From Bacteroidaceae bacterium (GTDB lineage Bacteria > Bacteroidota > Bacteroidia > Bacteroidales > Bacteroidaceae), in contig JAILRU010000036.1 of assembly GCA_024697945.1 (NCBI GenBank), forward strand, positions 1 to 45,924: a stretch of DNA of 45,924 nucleotides, given 5' to 3'. Of this stretch, positions 6,864 to 16,200 are shown in pieces (within the stretch, counting starts at the first letter, position 1; each line of letters starts with the position of its first letter). Below the pieces are notes generated by a model, which was not told where the DNA came from, did no database searches, and saw only the letters and a program-made list of their open reading frames with translations. A program made the position numbers and the translations under genes.

Positions 6864-8888
6864 ATGAACAGCGTACAATTAATGAATCATGCAGCCGACA
6901 ATATCCGTATCCTGGCTGCCAGTGCCGTAGAAAAGGCAAAGAGTGGACATCCTGGTGGCGCCATGGGCGGTGCCGACTTCATCAACGTGCTCTACAGCGA
7001 GTATCTGCAGTACGACCCAGAGAACCCCGCTTGGGTGGGCCGCGACCGCTTCTATCTCGACCCGGGCCACATGGCTCCCATGCTCTATAGCCAGCTGTGC
7101 CTCATCGGCAAGTACAGCCTCGATGAGCTGGCTAACCTGCGTCAGTGGGGCTCTCCCACTACGGGTCATCCCGAGTTTGACATTACGCGTGGCGTGGAGA
7201 ACACCAGCGGTCCCCTCGGCCAGGGTCATGCCTTTGCTGTAGGTGCTGCTATCGCCGCCAAGTTCCTGGCAGCCCACACAGGTAACCCCACTTTCGCGAA
7301 GGAGACCATCTATGCCTACATCAGCGACGGTGGTGTGCAGGAGGAAATCTCGCAGGGTGCAGCCCGCATAGCCGGCACTCTGGGTCTGGACAACCTCGTG
7401 ATGTTCTACGACTCGAACGACATCCAGCTCTCCACCGAGACCAAGGAGGTGATGAACGAGGACACCGCCATGAAGTATCGCGCCCTGGGCTGGGACGTGC
7501 AGGAAATCAACGGCAATGACGTTGCACAGATTCGCCAGGCCATCGAGAAGGCCAAGGCCGTGAAGGGCAAGCCCGCCCTCATCATCGGTAAGTGCATCAT
7601 GGGAAAGGGTGCCTTGAAGGACGACGGTTCGAGCTATGAGCGCAACTGCAAGACCCACGGAGCTCCCCTTGGTGGCGACGCCTACAAGAATACAGTAAAG
7701 AACCTTGGCGGCGACCCCGAAAATCCATTCCAGATATTCGACGACGTGAAGGAACTGTATGCAAAGCGTGCCGAAGAGCTGAAGAAGCTGGCTGCAGAGC
7801 GCTATGCAGAGGAAAATGCATGGGCCGCTGCCAATCCCGAAAAGGCCGCTCAGCAAGCTGAATGGTTTGCAGGCAAGGCTCCGAAGATTGACTGGAGTAA
7901 GTGTGTGCAGAAAGATAACGACGCTACGCGTTCTGCCTCTGCCGCCTGCCTCTCTATACTGGCCGAGCAAGTACCCAATATGGTTTGTGCCAGTGCTGAC
8001 CTCTCGAACAGCGACAAGACTGACGGCTTCCTGAAGAAGACTCATGCTTTCCAGGCTGGCGACTTCTCCGGCGCTTTCTTCCAGGCCGGTGTGGCCGAGC
8101 TGACGATGGCATGTTGCTGCATCGGTATGGCTCTGCACGGCGGTGTCATCCCCGCTTGCGGTACCTTCTTCGTATTCTCGGATTACATGAAGCCTGCCGT
8201 TCGTATGGCTGCCCTCATGGAGCTGCCCGTGAAGTTCATTTGGACGCACGATGCTTTCCGCGTTGGTGAGGATGGTCCTACCCACGAGCCCGTGGAGCAG
8301 GAGGCACAAATACGTCTGATGGAGAAGCTGAAGAACCACCACGGCGCAAACTCTTGCCTCGTGCTGCGTCCTGCTGATGCCAAGGAAACTACTACGGCAT
8401 GGGCGATGGCGATGGAGAATACGAAGACTCCTACGGCCCTCATTCTCAGCCGTCAGAATATCCAGAACCTGCCTGAGGGGAACGACTACGAACAGGCTCG
8501 CAAGGGCGGTTACGTGGTGGCCGGTTCAGACGCAAATCCAGATGTTGTTCTGGTAGCTACAGGTTCTGAGGTATCGACCCTTGTTGCAGGTGCCGAGTTG
8601 CTACGCAAGGATGGCGTGAAGGTTCGCATCGTCAGCGTTCCCTCCGAAGGCGTTTTCCGTTGCCAGCCTCAGGTATATCAGCAGAGCGTAGTTCCAGCTG
8701 GAGCCAAGGTGTTCGGTCTGACTGCCGGTCTGCCCGTCAACCTACAGCGCTTCCTCATCGGTGCAGCTCCCGAGAGCAAGATTTGGGGTCTCGAAAGCTT
8801 CGGTTTCTCTGCTCCCTACAAGGTGCTCGATGAGAAACTCGGATACACTGCCGACAATGTGTATAAGCAAGTTAAGGCAATGCTTTAA
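6864..8888 (+). CDS. tkt: Transketolase
   Basis: Thiamine-diphosphate enzyme moving two-carbon units between sugar phosphates in the non-oxidative pentose phosphate pathway; cytoplasmic. The 674-aa length is normal. AKSGHPGGAMGGAD (substrate/cofactor His near residue 29), SGPLGQG and the TDP motif region ISDGGVQEE near residue 152 are present, followed by the pyrimidine-binding domain (HDAFRVGEDGPTHEPVEQ) and C-terminal domain (VLVATGSEVSTLV). The next gene, rpiB, belongs to the same pathway and starts 30 bp downstream. Confidence 0.96.
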   Translation: MNSVQLMNHAADNIRILAASAVEKAKSGHPGGAMGGADFINVLYSEYLQYDPENPAWVGRDRFYLDPGHMAPMLYSQLCLIGKYSLDELANLRQWGSPTTGHPEFDITRGVENTSGPLGQGHAFAVGAAIAAKFLAAHTGNPTFAKETIYAYISDGGVQEEISQGAARIAGTLGLDNLVMFYDSNDIQLSTETKEVMNEDTAMKYRALGWDVQEINGNDVAQIRQAIEKAKAVKGKPALIIGKCIMGKGALKDDGSSYERNCKTHGAPLGGDAYKNTVKNLGGDPENPFQIFDDVKELYAKRAEELKKLAAERYAEENAWAAANPEKAAQQAEWFAGKAPKIDWSKCVQKDNDATRSASAACLSILAEQVPNMVCASADLSNSDKTDGFLKKTHAFQAGDFSGAFFQAGVAELTMACCCIGMALHGGVIPACGTFFVFSDYMKPAVRMAALMELPVKFIWTHDAFRVGEDGPTHEPVEQEAQIRLMEKLKNHHGANSCLVLRPADAKETTTAWAMAMENTKTPTALILSRQNIQNLPEGNDYEQARKGGYVVAGSDANPDVVLVATGSEVSTLVAGAELLRKDGVKVRIVSVPSEGVFRCQPQVYQQSVVPAGAKVFGLTAGLPVNLQRFLIGAAPESKIWGLESFGFSAPYKVLDEKLGYTADNVYKQVKAML

Positions 8889-8918
8889 TTCATAATTCAT
8901 AATTCACAATTCATAATT

Positions 8919-9368
8919 ATGGATGTTAAGACAATAGGCATAGCCAGCGATCACGCTGGCTTTGCTTTAAAGCAATTTGTAAAGCAGTACCTCGAAGAGA
9001 AAGGCTTGGAGTATAAGGACTACGGGACTTATACGGAGGAGAGTTGCGACTACTCGGACTTCGGTCATGCATTGGCCCGTGGCATTGAGGCGGGCGAGGT
9101 ATTCCCTGGTATCGCCATTTGCGGAAGTGGCGAGGGCATTGCGATGACCCTCAACAAGCACCAAGGCATCCGCGCCGGGCTTTGCTGGATTCCCGAGATT
9201 GCCCACCTCATCCGTCAGCACAACGATGCCAACGTCCTTGTGATGCCTGGTCGCTTTATTGATACCGATATGGCCCGCAAGATTATGGACGAGTTCTTTG
9301 CCACCGAGTTTGAAGGCGGCCGCCACCAACGTCGCGTAGAAAAGATACCTGTTACCTCGCGCTTGTAA
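8919..9368 (+). CDS. rpiB: Ribose-5-phosphate isomerase B
   Basis: Interconverts ribose 5-phosphate and ribulose 5-phosphate, supplying substrate for the adjacent transketolase. A 149-aa RpiB/LacAB protein with ASDHAGFALK (Asp11, His12), the catalytic-base Cys68 in AICGSGEG, and RQHNDANVLVMPGR. The gap from tkt (8887-8918) is made of AATTCATAATT units right up to the ATG. Its last 17 bp overlap the 3' end of pheS on the opposite strand. Confidence 0.95.
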   Translation: MDVKTIGIASDHAGFALKQFVKQYLEEKGLEYKDYGTYTEESCDYSDFGHALARGIEAGEVFPGIAICGSGEGIAMTLNKHQGIRAGLCWIPEIAHLIRQHNDANVLVMPGRFIDTDMARKIMDEFFATEFEGGRHQRRVEKIPVTSRL

Positions 9369-10374
9369 ATTCGTCGAGGAAGCGGATGTCGTTCTCGGAG
9401 AACATGCGGAGGTCCTTCACCTGGTACTTCAGGTTGGTGATGCGCTCGATGCCCATGCCGAAGGCATAGCCCGTATAAATGCTGCTGTCGATGCCGTTTG
9501 CTTCGAGCACAGCGGGGTCCACCATTCCGCAACCAAGTATCTCGAGCCAACCGCTTCCCTTACACATCGAGCAGCCCTTGCCGCCGCAAATCGAGCAGCT
9601 GACGTCCATCTCGGCACTTGGTTCCGTGAAGGGGAAATAGCTGGGACGAAGGCGAATCTTCGTCTCGGGGCCGAAGAGTTCTTGGGCGAAGAGGAGGAGC
9701 ACTTGCTTGAGGTCCGTGAAGCTGACATTCTTGTCAACATACAGTCCTTCAATCTGATGGAAGAAGCAATGAGCACGTGCGCTCACGGCTTCGTTGCGGT
9801 AAACGCGGCCCGGGCAAAGGATGCGGATGGGCGGTTGCGTCTTCTCCATCACACGCGACTGCACGCTGCTGGTATGCGAGCGAAGGATGATGTCGGGATG
9901 CGACTCCACGAAGAACGTGTCCTGCATGTCGCGGGCTGGATGGTCGTCGGCAAAGTTCAGGCTGCTATAGACGTGCCAGTCGTCCTCCACCTCCGGGCCT
10001 TCTGCAAGGGTGAAACCAAGGCGGCTGAAGATGTCGACGATTTCATTCTTTACAATCGTCAAGGGATGGCGCGAGCCCAGAGCGATGGGGTACGGCGTGC
10101 GTGTCAGGTCAATGGCAGCGGCCCCCGTGGCAGCGGCTTCTCCTGCACCTTCCTTCAGGGCGTTTATCTTCTCCTGGGCGAAGTTCTTTAGCTCGTTGAT
10201 TTTCATGCCCACCTCTTTCTTCAGCTCAGCAGGCACGTTTCTGAAGTCGTTCATCAATAGCGAAATCTCGCCTTTCTTGCTCAAATACTTGATGCGCAGG
10301 GCTTCTGCCTCCTGGGCATTCTTAGCATGAAGGGCAGCGATTTCCTGAATCAGTTGTTCTATTCTTTGTATCAT
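9352..10374 (-). CDS. pheS: Phenylalanyl-tRNA synthetase alpha subunit
   Basis: Catalytic alpha subunit of the alpha2-beta2 PheRS. The 340-aa protein has an N-terminal coiled-coil arm, then class II motif 2 (YRNEAVSARAHCFFHQIEG) and motif 3 (GYAFGMGIERITNLKY). It also has FTEPSAEMDVSC and an insert with CSICGGKGCSMC, a possible metal-binding knuckle that I believe many Bacteroidetes PheS share. ATG 10374 is preceded by a promoter 51 nt upstream. No pheT is in the window, so the two subunits are not encoded together here. Confidence 0.96.
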   Translation of the reverse strand: MIQRIEQLIQEIAALHAKNAQEAEALRIKYLSKKGEISLLMNDFRNVPAELKKEVGMKINELKNFAQEKINALKEGAGEAAATGAAAIDLTRTPYPIALGSRHPLTIVKNEIVDIFSRLGFTLAEGPEVEDDWHVYSSLNFADDHPARDMQDTFFVESHPDIILRSHTSSVQSRVMEKTQPPIRILCPGRVYRNEAVSARAHCFFHQIEGLYVDKNVSFTDLKQVLLLFAQELFGPETKIRLRPSYFPFTEPSAEMDVSCSICGGKGCSMCKGSGWLEILGCGMVDPAVLEANGIDSSIYTGYAFGMGIERITNLKYQVKDLRMFSENDIRFLDEFTSAR

Positions 10375-10424
10375 CTTTGTGATTTACTATTTAACCTAAG
10401 CTTCCTCATTTTTCATTTCGCGTG

Positions 10425-10432
10425 CAAAATTA
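10425..10432 (-). promoter_or_regulatory. pheS promoter, -7 box
   Basis: TAATTTTG on the minus strand. No obvious -33 TTG. It is divergent from the box at 10477, with 44 bp between them. Confidence 0.5.
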
Positions 10433-10476
10433 CGAAATAATTCTTAATTCTTGACTTTTAATTCTTAATTTCTTTG

Positions 10477-10484
10477 TAATTTTG
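10477..10484 (+). promoter_or_regulatory. -7 box upstream of the DUF4348-like gene
   Basis: TAATTTTG, with TTG at 10451-10453 (23-nt spacer, slightly long). The start codon is 28 nt downstream. Confidence 0.5.
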
Positions 10485-10511
10485 CAAACGATTTGGAATC
10501 CATAATGCAGA

Positions 10512-11375
10512 ATGAGCATTAAGTGTAAAGTATTTTGGCTTGCTGTGGTGGTAGGTGCCGTGCTTTCCTGTGGAAGAAAGCAGGCAGCCCTCTTCCCAAA
10601 CTCCTCTGATGACGAGGAGGAGAGTTTAGATAGTCTCCCTTTTCAAGGGGAGGATGAGGGGGAGTTGGAGCTTGGTCTGGATGATGAGAGTTCCTCTGCC
10701 TTGGATGGCGTTTTCAATGACTTCCTTTTTGCCTATCTTCACAGCCGCACACTTCGCCGCGAACGCACAGTTCATCCTCTGCGTCTGGAACACACAACGC
10801 GCCCTGCTGAGATGCTCGAGGATTTCGACCCTGAGTTCGAACTTAGCTTCCTTTCCGGCGAATACTTCACCACGCTCTATGGCAATGCTTTGCAGATGCA
10901 GGCCGAGGACGACGAAGAGGTGGAGGAAGACTCCATCGTCAGCCTGCAGCGCATCAACCTCAACGACGGCACCATCCGCAACTTCCAGTTCATACGAGAA
11001 GAGGGACATTGGCAACTTGCTGCCATCCGCGAAGAGATATTCGAGGACGATGACCTCGGCAACTTCCTCACCTTCTATGCACAATTTTGCACTGACAGCC
11101 TTTTCCAGATGCAATCCGTTTCCGACCCGCTCCACATCGTCATCCAAGACTTCGAAGACGAGGAAGGGAGCATCGACGGCATTATCGATGCAGACCAGTG
11201 GTCGTCGTTCTGTCCCGAGGTTCCCAGCGGCATCATCTCTAACATTCGCATGGGGCAGGAATACGGTCCGAACAGAATCGTGATGCGCAAAAGCGGCCTG
11301 TCGAACGGCTTGCAGGAAATCTTCACCTTCACCAAAGAAAGAGGTAATTGGCGACTTACGAAATATGAGAATTGA
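10512..11375 (+). CDS. DUF4348-like lipoprotein
   Basis: Predicted 287-aa lipoprotein of unknown function: hydrophobic N-terminus with lipobox VLSC (Cys20), then an acidic linker and a folded domain from about residue 65 with FQFIREEGHWQLAAIREE and FTFTKERGNWRLTKYEN, the two similar repeats expected of an NTF2-like fold. Residues about 31-58 (Ser/Asp/Glu-rich) come from G/C hairpin repeats, for example CTCCTC/GAGGAG near 10600, and look inserted between the lipid anchor and the domain. The 3' end overlaps murB by 11 bp. DUF assignment is by memory of the family pattern. Confidence 0.65.
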   Translation: MSIKCKVFWLAVVVGAVLSCGRKQAALFPNSSDDEEESLDSLPFQGEDEGELELGLDDESSSALDGVFNDFLFAYLHSRTLRRERTVHPLRLEHTTRPAEMLEDFDPEFELSFLSGEYFTTLYGNALQMQAEDDEEVEEDSIVSLQRINLNDGTIRNFQFIREEGHWQLAAIREEIFEDDDLGNFLTFYAQFCTDSLFQMQSVSDPLHIVIQDFEDEEGSIDGIIDADQWSSFCPEVPSGIISNIRMGQEYGPNRIVMRKSGLSNGLQEIFTFTKERGNWRLTKYEN

Positions 11376-12366
11376 GAATACCTTTGGCATAGAGGCAGAG
11401 GCCCGTGCCCTCATCACCTACAATACAGAGCAGGCGCTTCGCGAAGCGCTCTACATCATACGAGCCAGATATGACGGACTACCTGTCCTGCATATCGGCT
11501 GTGGCAGCAATCTCCTCTTCCTCAGCGACTACCCTGGTGTTGTCCTTAAGTCAGAGATAAAGGGAATACGCATAAAAGACGAGACTATTGACGAGGTTTT
11601 GGTCGAAGCGGGAGCCGGCGAGATATGCGACGACTTCATTGCTCAGGCTATCCGTCGCGGCTGGTACGGCATGGAGAACCTCTCGCTCATCCCAGGACAG
11701 ATAGGTGCTGCGGCAGTACAGAACATCGGAGCCTACGGCGTGGAGGTCCGCGATGTCATCGAAGAAGTGCAGGGCATCTCCTTGACTGATGGAAAAGGTC
11801 GTCGGTGGGCGTGTGACGAATGCGGGTACGACTATCGTCGGAGCATCTTCAAGGAGGAGCTTTGGGGCAAGTATGCCATCACCCGCGTCATTTTCCGCCT
11901 CAGCAAACATTTCTTGCCGAAGCTTCACTACGGCGGACTCGCCCATGCTGTCACTCAGGCAGGACTCTCGGAAAGTACACTCACGGCAGAGCAGTTGCGC
12001 CAGATTATCATCGACATACGCCGTGCCAAGCTTCCCGACCCCAAGGTACAAGGCAACGCGGGCAGCTTCTTCAAGAATCCCGTCGTATCTGAGGAGAAGG
12101 CAGAACGTCTTCTCCGGGAATATCCCGATATGCCGCACTATCCGGCGAGCGAAGGCGTCAAACTGGCGGCGGGATGGCTCATCGAGCAGGCAGGCTGGAA
12201 GGGACGGAGTCTCGGACCTGCTGCCGTGCATGACCGTCAAGCCCTCATACTCGTAAACAAAGGCGGTGCAACAGGACGTGACATACAGAAACTCTGCGAA
12301 GCCATAAAGAAAGATGTTGCCCAAAAGTTTGGCATAGAATTGGAACCGGAAGTCAATATAATATGA
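11365..12366 (+). CDS. murB: UDP-N-acetylenolpyruvoylglucosamine reductase
   Basis: FAD- and NADPH-dependent second committed step of peptidoglycan precursor synthesis in the cytoplasm. The 333-aa length fits type I (E. coli-like) MurB. HIGCGSNLLF (FAD site), NLSLIPGQIGAAAVQNIGAYG, GNAGSFFKNP with the catalytic Ser, and the final acidic stretch ELEPEV with the catalytic Glu are all visible. It overlaps the preceding lipoprotein gene and shares an ATGA overlap with the next gene, so all three should be one transcript. Confidence 0.96.
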   Translation: MRIENTFGIEAEARALITYNTEQALREALYIIRARYDGLPVLHIGCGSNLLFLSDYPGVVLKSEIKGIRIKDETIDEVLVEAGAGEICDDFIAQAIRRGWYGMENLSLIPGQIGAAAVQNIGAYGVEVRDVIEEVQGISLTDGKGRRWACDECGYDYRRSIFKEELWGKYAITRVIFRLSKHFLPKLHYGGLAHAVTQAGLSESTLTAEQLRQIIIDIRRAKLPDPKVQGNAGSFFKNPVVSEEKAERLLREYPDMPHYPASEGVKLAAGWLIEQAGWKGRSLGPAAVHDRQALILVNKGGATGRDIQKLCEAIKKDVAQKFGIELEPEVNII

Positions 12367-13124
12367 GAATCACTTTCCTTGGAACAGGCACCAGCATTGG
12401 CGTTCCACAGATAGGATGCCAGTGTGAAGTATGCACCAGCAGCGATCCGCGCGACCGTCGCCAGCGTGCTTCGGCTCTCTTCGAGGAGGGCGACACACGG
12501 CTCCTGCTTGACTGCGGTCCTGACTTCCGCGAGCAGATGCTGCGTATCAAGATGCAGAAACCCCTCGATGCAGTCCTCATCACCCATGAGCACTACGACC
12601 ATGTGGGCGGCATCGACGATCTGCGTCCCTTTACCTTCGACCGCAACTTGCCTCTCTATGCCGACGACTATGCTTGCCGCCATCTGCGCGAGCGACTTCC
12701 CTATTGCCTGGTGCGGCACAGTTATCCGGGCGTTCCGCAGTTGGAATTGCATGAGATAAAGGAGGGCGACCGCTTGCAGTTCGGTCCACTCACGGTCACA
12801 GCCCTACGTGTTATGCACGGCAAACTGCCCATTCTGGGCTATCGCATCGGTGACGTGGCCTATCTCACTGACATGACCGCTCTTTTCGATTCCTCACTGC
12901 CTTTGCTCGATGGCATTCGCTTGCTCATCATTGGAGCGTTGCGCCATACGCCGCATCTCACTCACCAGACCGTGGAGCAAGCCATTGCCTTCAGTCGAAG
13001 CCTCGGCACTGTGCCAACCTACCTCATCCACATGAGCCATCAGGTCGGCCTTCATGCCGTCGAGGAAGAGAAACTTCCCCCAGGCTTCCATTACGCCTAC
13101 GACGGATTAGTCCTCAATTTTTAA
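12363..13124 (+). CDS. PhnP-like metallo-beta-lactamase-fold hydrolase
   Basis: A 253-aa MBL-fold phosphodiesterase-type protein. HEHYDH at residues 75-80 is the two-metal site, and C19, C21 and C24 form the CxCxxC structural zinc site typical of the PhnP branch. PhnP cleaves cyclic ribosyl phosphates in phosphonate use. No other phosphonate gene is nearby, so the actual substrate is unknown. The start overlaps the murB stop (ATGA). The last codons (AATTTT) and the TAA fall in the AT-rich array that follows. Confidence 0.85.
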   Translation: MRITFLGTGTSIGVPQIGCQCEVCTSSDPRDRRQRASALFEEGDTRLLLDCGPDFREQMLRIKMQKPLDAVLITHEHYDHVGGIDDLRPFTFDRNLPLYADDYACRHLRERLPYCLVRHSYPGVPQLELHEIKEGDRLQFGPLTVTALRVMHGKLPILGYRIGDVAYLTDMTALFDSSLPLLDGIRLLIIGALRHTPHLTHQTVEQAIAFSRSLGTVPTYLIHMSHQVGLHAVEEEKLPPGFHYAYDGLVLNF

Positions 13125-13268
13125 TTTTTAATTTTTAAGTTTTTAAGTTTTTAAGTTTATGAGTTTTTGAGTTTATGAGTTAATAAGCATCCCAGACTAT
13201 CGTCCTTTAACTCCTTTAACTTCTTTAACTCCTTTAACTTCCAGTTTTTTCACTTTTCACTTTTCACT
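13118..13268. repeat. AT-rich short tandem arrays
   Basis: Successive arrays of AATTTTT, AAGTTTTT, GAGTTTATGA, CTCCTTTAACTT and TTTTCACTTTTCAC units separate the converging MBL and GT/SpoIID genes and form the stop codon and last residues of the latter. Confidence 0.85.
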
Positions 13269-16200
13269 ATCTCCACGTCAGAGTAGTAGTACTTCAATAT
13301 CTCCTTGTAGCTGTACCCTTGTTCTCCCATCACGGCGGCACCGATTTGGCAAAGTCCTACACCATGCCCCCATCCGTGTCCGTGCAGGATGAAGCGCTCC
13401 GGGATGCCGTCCTGGACATCTTCCGTCTCGACGGTGAATGCACTGCTCTTCAAGGTTGAGTCGCTCAACATACGGCGTATCTCCAGCTCCTTGCCTACGA
13501 CGAATTCCTTTTCCTTGCCCACGATGCGCAGCTTACTGATGTGTCCGCCTGGGCCCTTCTCCACAATCTCCAAGTCGAGAATCGGTCCCAGCTCCATCTT
13601 CAGGTGCTTGCAGATGCGGTCGTGAATCTCTTCCTGCGACAGCTTTTCCGTCCATTCGTAGAAGTTGCGTGTCTCCAGGTCGTAGTCGTTGAGCACCTGA
13701 CGCAGAATCATGCGGTCGTTCGTGTTGCAGAAGGGGTCTTGTACCGAGCGCAGATAGGGCACCTCGATATTCTCCCAACAGTACTGGAACTCGTTGGTAC
13801 GTCCGCCGCAACACTTGCCGAAGCGCGTGTCGCAAATCTTTCCGTCGTACATCAGCACTTGTCCCTGCGTGGCGTTCACCGCTTCTGCCACCTGCGGATT
13901 GCTGGCACGGGTGATGCCCTGATAGCGCTGGCAGTGGTCGTCGGCACAGACGTCGAAGATGGTGTGGTCCTCACGGTCGTACCAGCGAATGCTCTCGCCC
14001 TCGCCCTTGACGAAGCTGAAGAACGGAGCGCCCCCGTCGGCATGTTCCTGGCGGCGTTGCATCTGGGCGTATAGCCAGCTGCGGGAGATAACGGCAGCCG
14101 CCTTCAGGAACTCCAGCGAGCAACTGTCCTTCATCTCACTGCTGATGACACTCGTCAGGTAGTCCTCCACAGGCAGGATGTTGATGGCGACAATCTTGTC
14201 CTCATCAACCACCAGCTTCAGGATGCCCTGGAAAGTCTGCGACTCCTGGCGTTCCCAATGGAATTTCTGTCCGATGGTGACACCATGTAGGGTAAAGGAA
14301 GCCTCCTCTCCCTCAGCCCTGAACGTCAGTTTCTGATAGACATTGTCTCCCCAGCGGATGCCGCCGTCCGTATATTCTGCGACCTGTTCGCCTACCACCT
14401 CGTTGCCTTTCGCCTCGTAGGGGCTGTTCATGCAGAAACGGATGACTGTGTCCTTCATGATGCCGACAGAGACAAGCTCCTCTTCAACCTCTCCCTTGGA
14501 AGAGAGGCTTTCCTTTCCTCCCTCCTCATTTTGGGAGGAGTCAGTGGAGGGGGCTTTGTCTGTAAGGCTTTCTATCACAGGCTTCAGCTCCTCCTCGCTC
14601 AGCGTCACTTCCTGGAGGATGGCCGTTGCGCGCTCAGCTGTCATCGCCTTGAAGTCCTGTTCCCTTGGCGTGATGAACAGACCGCACATATCCAGTGCTC
14701 CCGGACTGATCATCAACTGCTCCGTACCCTTGGCGTAGTAGCAGTCCGGACGGTGCTTGCTGCGGGGGAAGATGAGCGTCACGATTTCGTCCGGACGGCT
14801 TGACGTGCCTTCCTGTCGCCAGCAGACAATGTTCAGTCGCGGTTCCGTCTCGTCGCCCACGATGGGCAACGCCTTATAGACACGTTGGCAAAGCAGGCTG
14901 TCGCTTTCGGTTGGCAGACTGCGTATGACGAACACCGGACAGGCATAGCCTTCCAACAAGTAGAGCCCTGGACGGCTGCCCACATTGCCCGCCTCCTCCA
15001 TCGTTGCCATCTGTTCGCCTGTCAGGGGATAGAGCTTCTTCAGCCCTTTCTCGTACATCGTCCAGTCGCGTTCCAGCGGCACAATGCCGCGGCTGCCAGC
15101 CTGCAGGTGCATGTGGTCTGGACACGAGGCGCCGCACAGAGGACCGTTGTAGAAGAACATGTGGCGCGGCATACCCCATGCCATGCGACGCAGGGTGTCA
15201 AACGAGCTGTAGATGCTCTGCAGACGGTGCCGTCGCATCGGAATCGTGAAGTGCTGTGGCAAGATGGGGTAGGGGTTGACCAGAATTTGATAGTGCTTCT
15301 CCGTCATCAGCTTGTGCTGTTCCTTCGGGCGGTTGTTGTCGCAGAGGAAGCACGGCCGTTCGCTGATGCTCTTCTTGTCGATGGCAGCACCCGTCGAGAC
15401 GATGCGGGCCGGGTTCCATTGGCAAATAAATGAAGACTCTTCACTCCTAACTCCTGATTCTTCACTTTCATTTTTAACTTTTGATTTTTCACTTTTCACT
15501 TCAAGTTCCCTCGTTTGCACATCTTCCAGCGCTTTGTAGCGCTCGGCAGCCTCCTGCCATTCCTCCAGCTCCTTTTGGAAGAATGCCTCCACCTCCTCGT
15601 CCGTCACCTCGTGCTGCCAAAGCAGGTTGAGCTGCTGGCGGGCTTTGATTTCCAAGGAGCGCAAGTGGTCCTTGTAGGTATTGTTCTTGTTGATTTTCTC
15701 CTGACTGAGCGCAGCGTCGCTGTTACCCTCCCAACGGCGGCAGAGATACATCTCGTCGTAGATGCGGCCGATGCGGTAGCGGCGGCTAATCATCAGTCCC
15801 AGTGCATAGTCCTCTCCATAGCTCGTGTTCGGAATCTGCAACTCCTGAAGGACAGGCGTGAAGAAAGCTCTCGGAGCACCCAGGCCGTTGATGCGGAGTG
15901 CGTTGTTGCGTCCGTTCTGGGGCGTCCACTCGCGGTGGTCGATGAGCCCTGGGGGCAGCGTGTTCAACTCGAAGTCGCACATCCTGTACGAGCCGATTAC
16001 CATCGCTGCACCCTCCGCATAGAAAGCATCCACCATCCGTTGCAGCGTATGGGGCGAACTGTAGAGGTCGTCGCTGTCCAACTGCACCACGAAGCGTCCC
16101 ACCATCGGGTGGTGCACCGCCAAGTTCCAGCATCCCCCAATGCCCAGGTCCTCCCGGTCCGGAATGAGGTGAATGAGAGAATTTTGAATTTTGAATTTTG

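Noticed and set aside
6879..8342. 487-codon frame antisense to transketolase
   Set aside because: Shadow of tkt; no motif and no promoter or start context.
13118..13268. CRISPR-like regular array
   Set aside because: Units are 7-12 bp without spacers of constant length; no cas gene is in the window.
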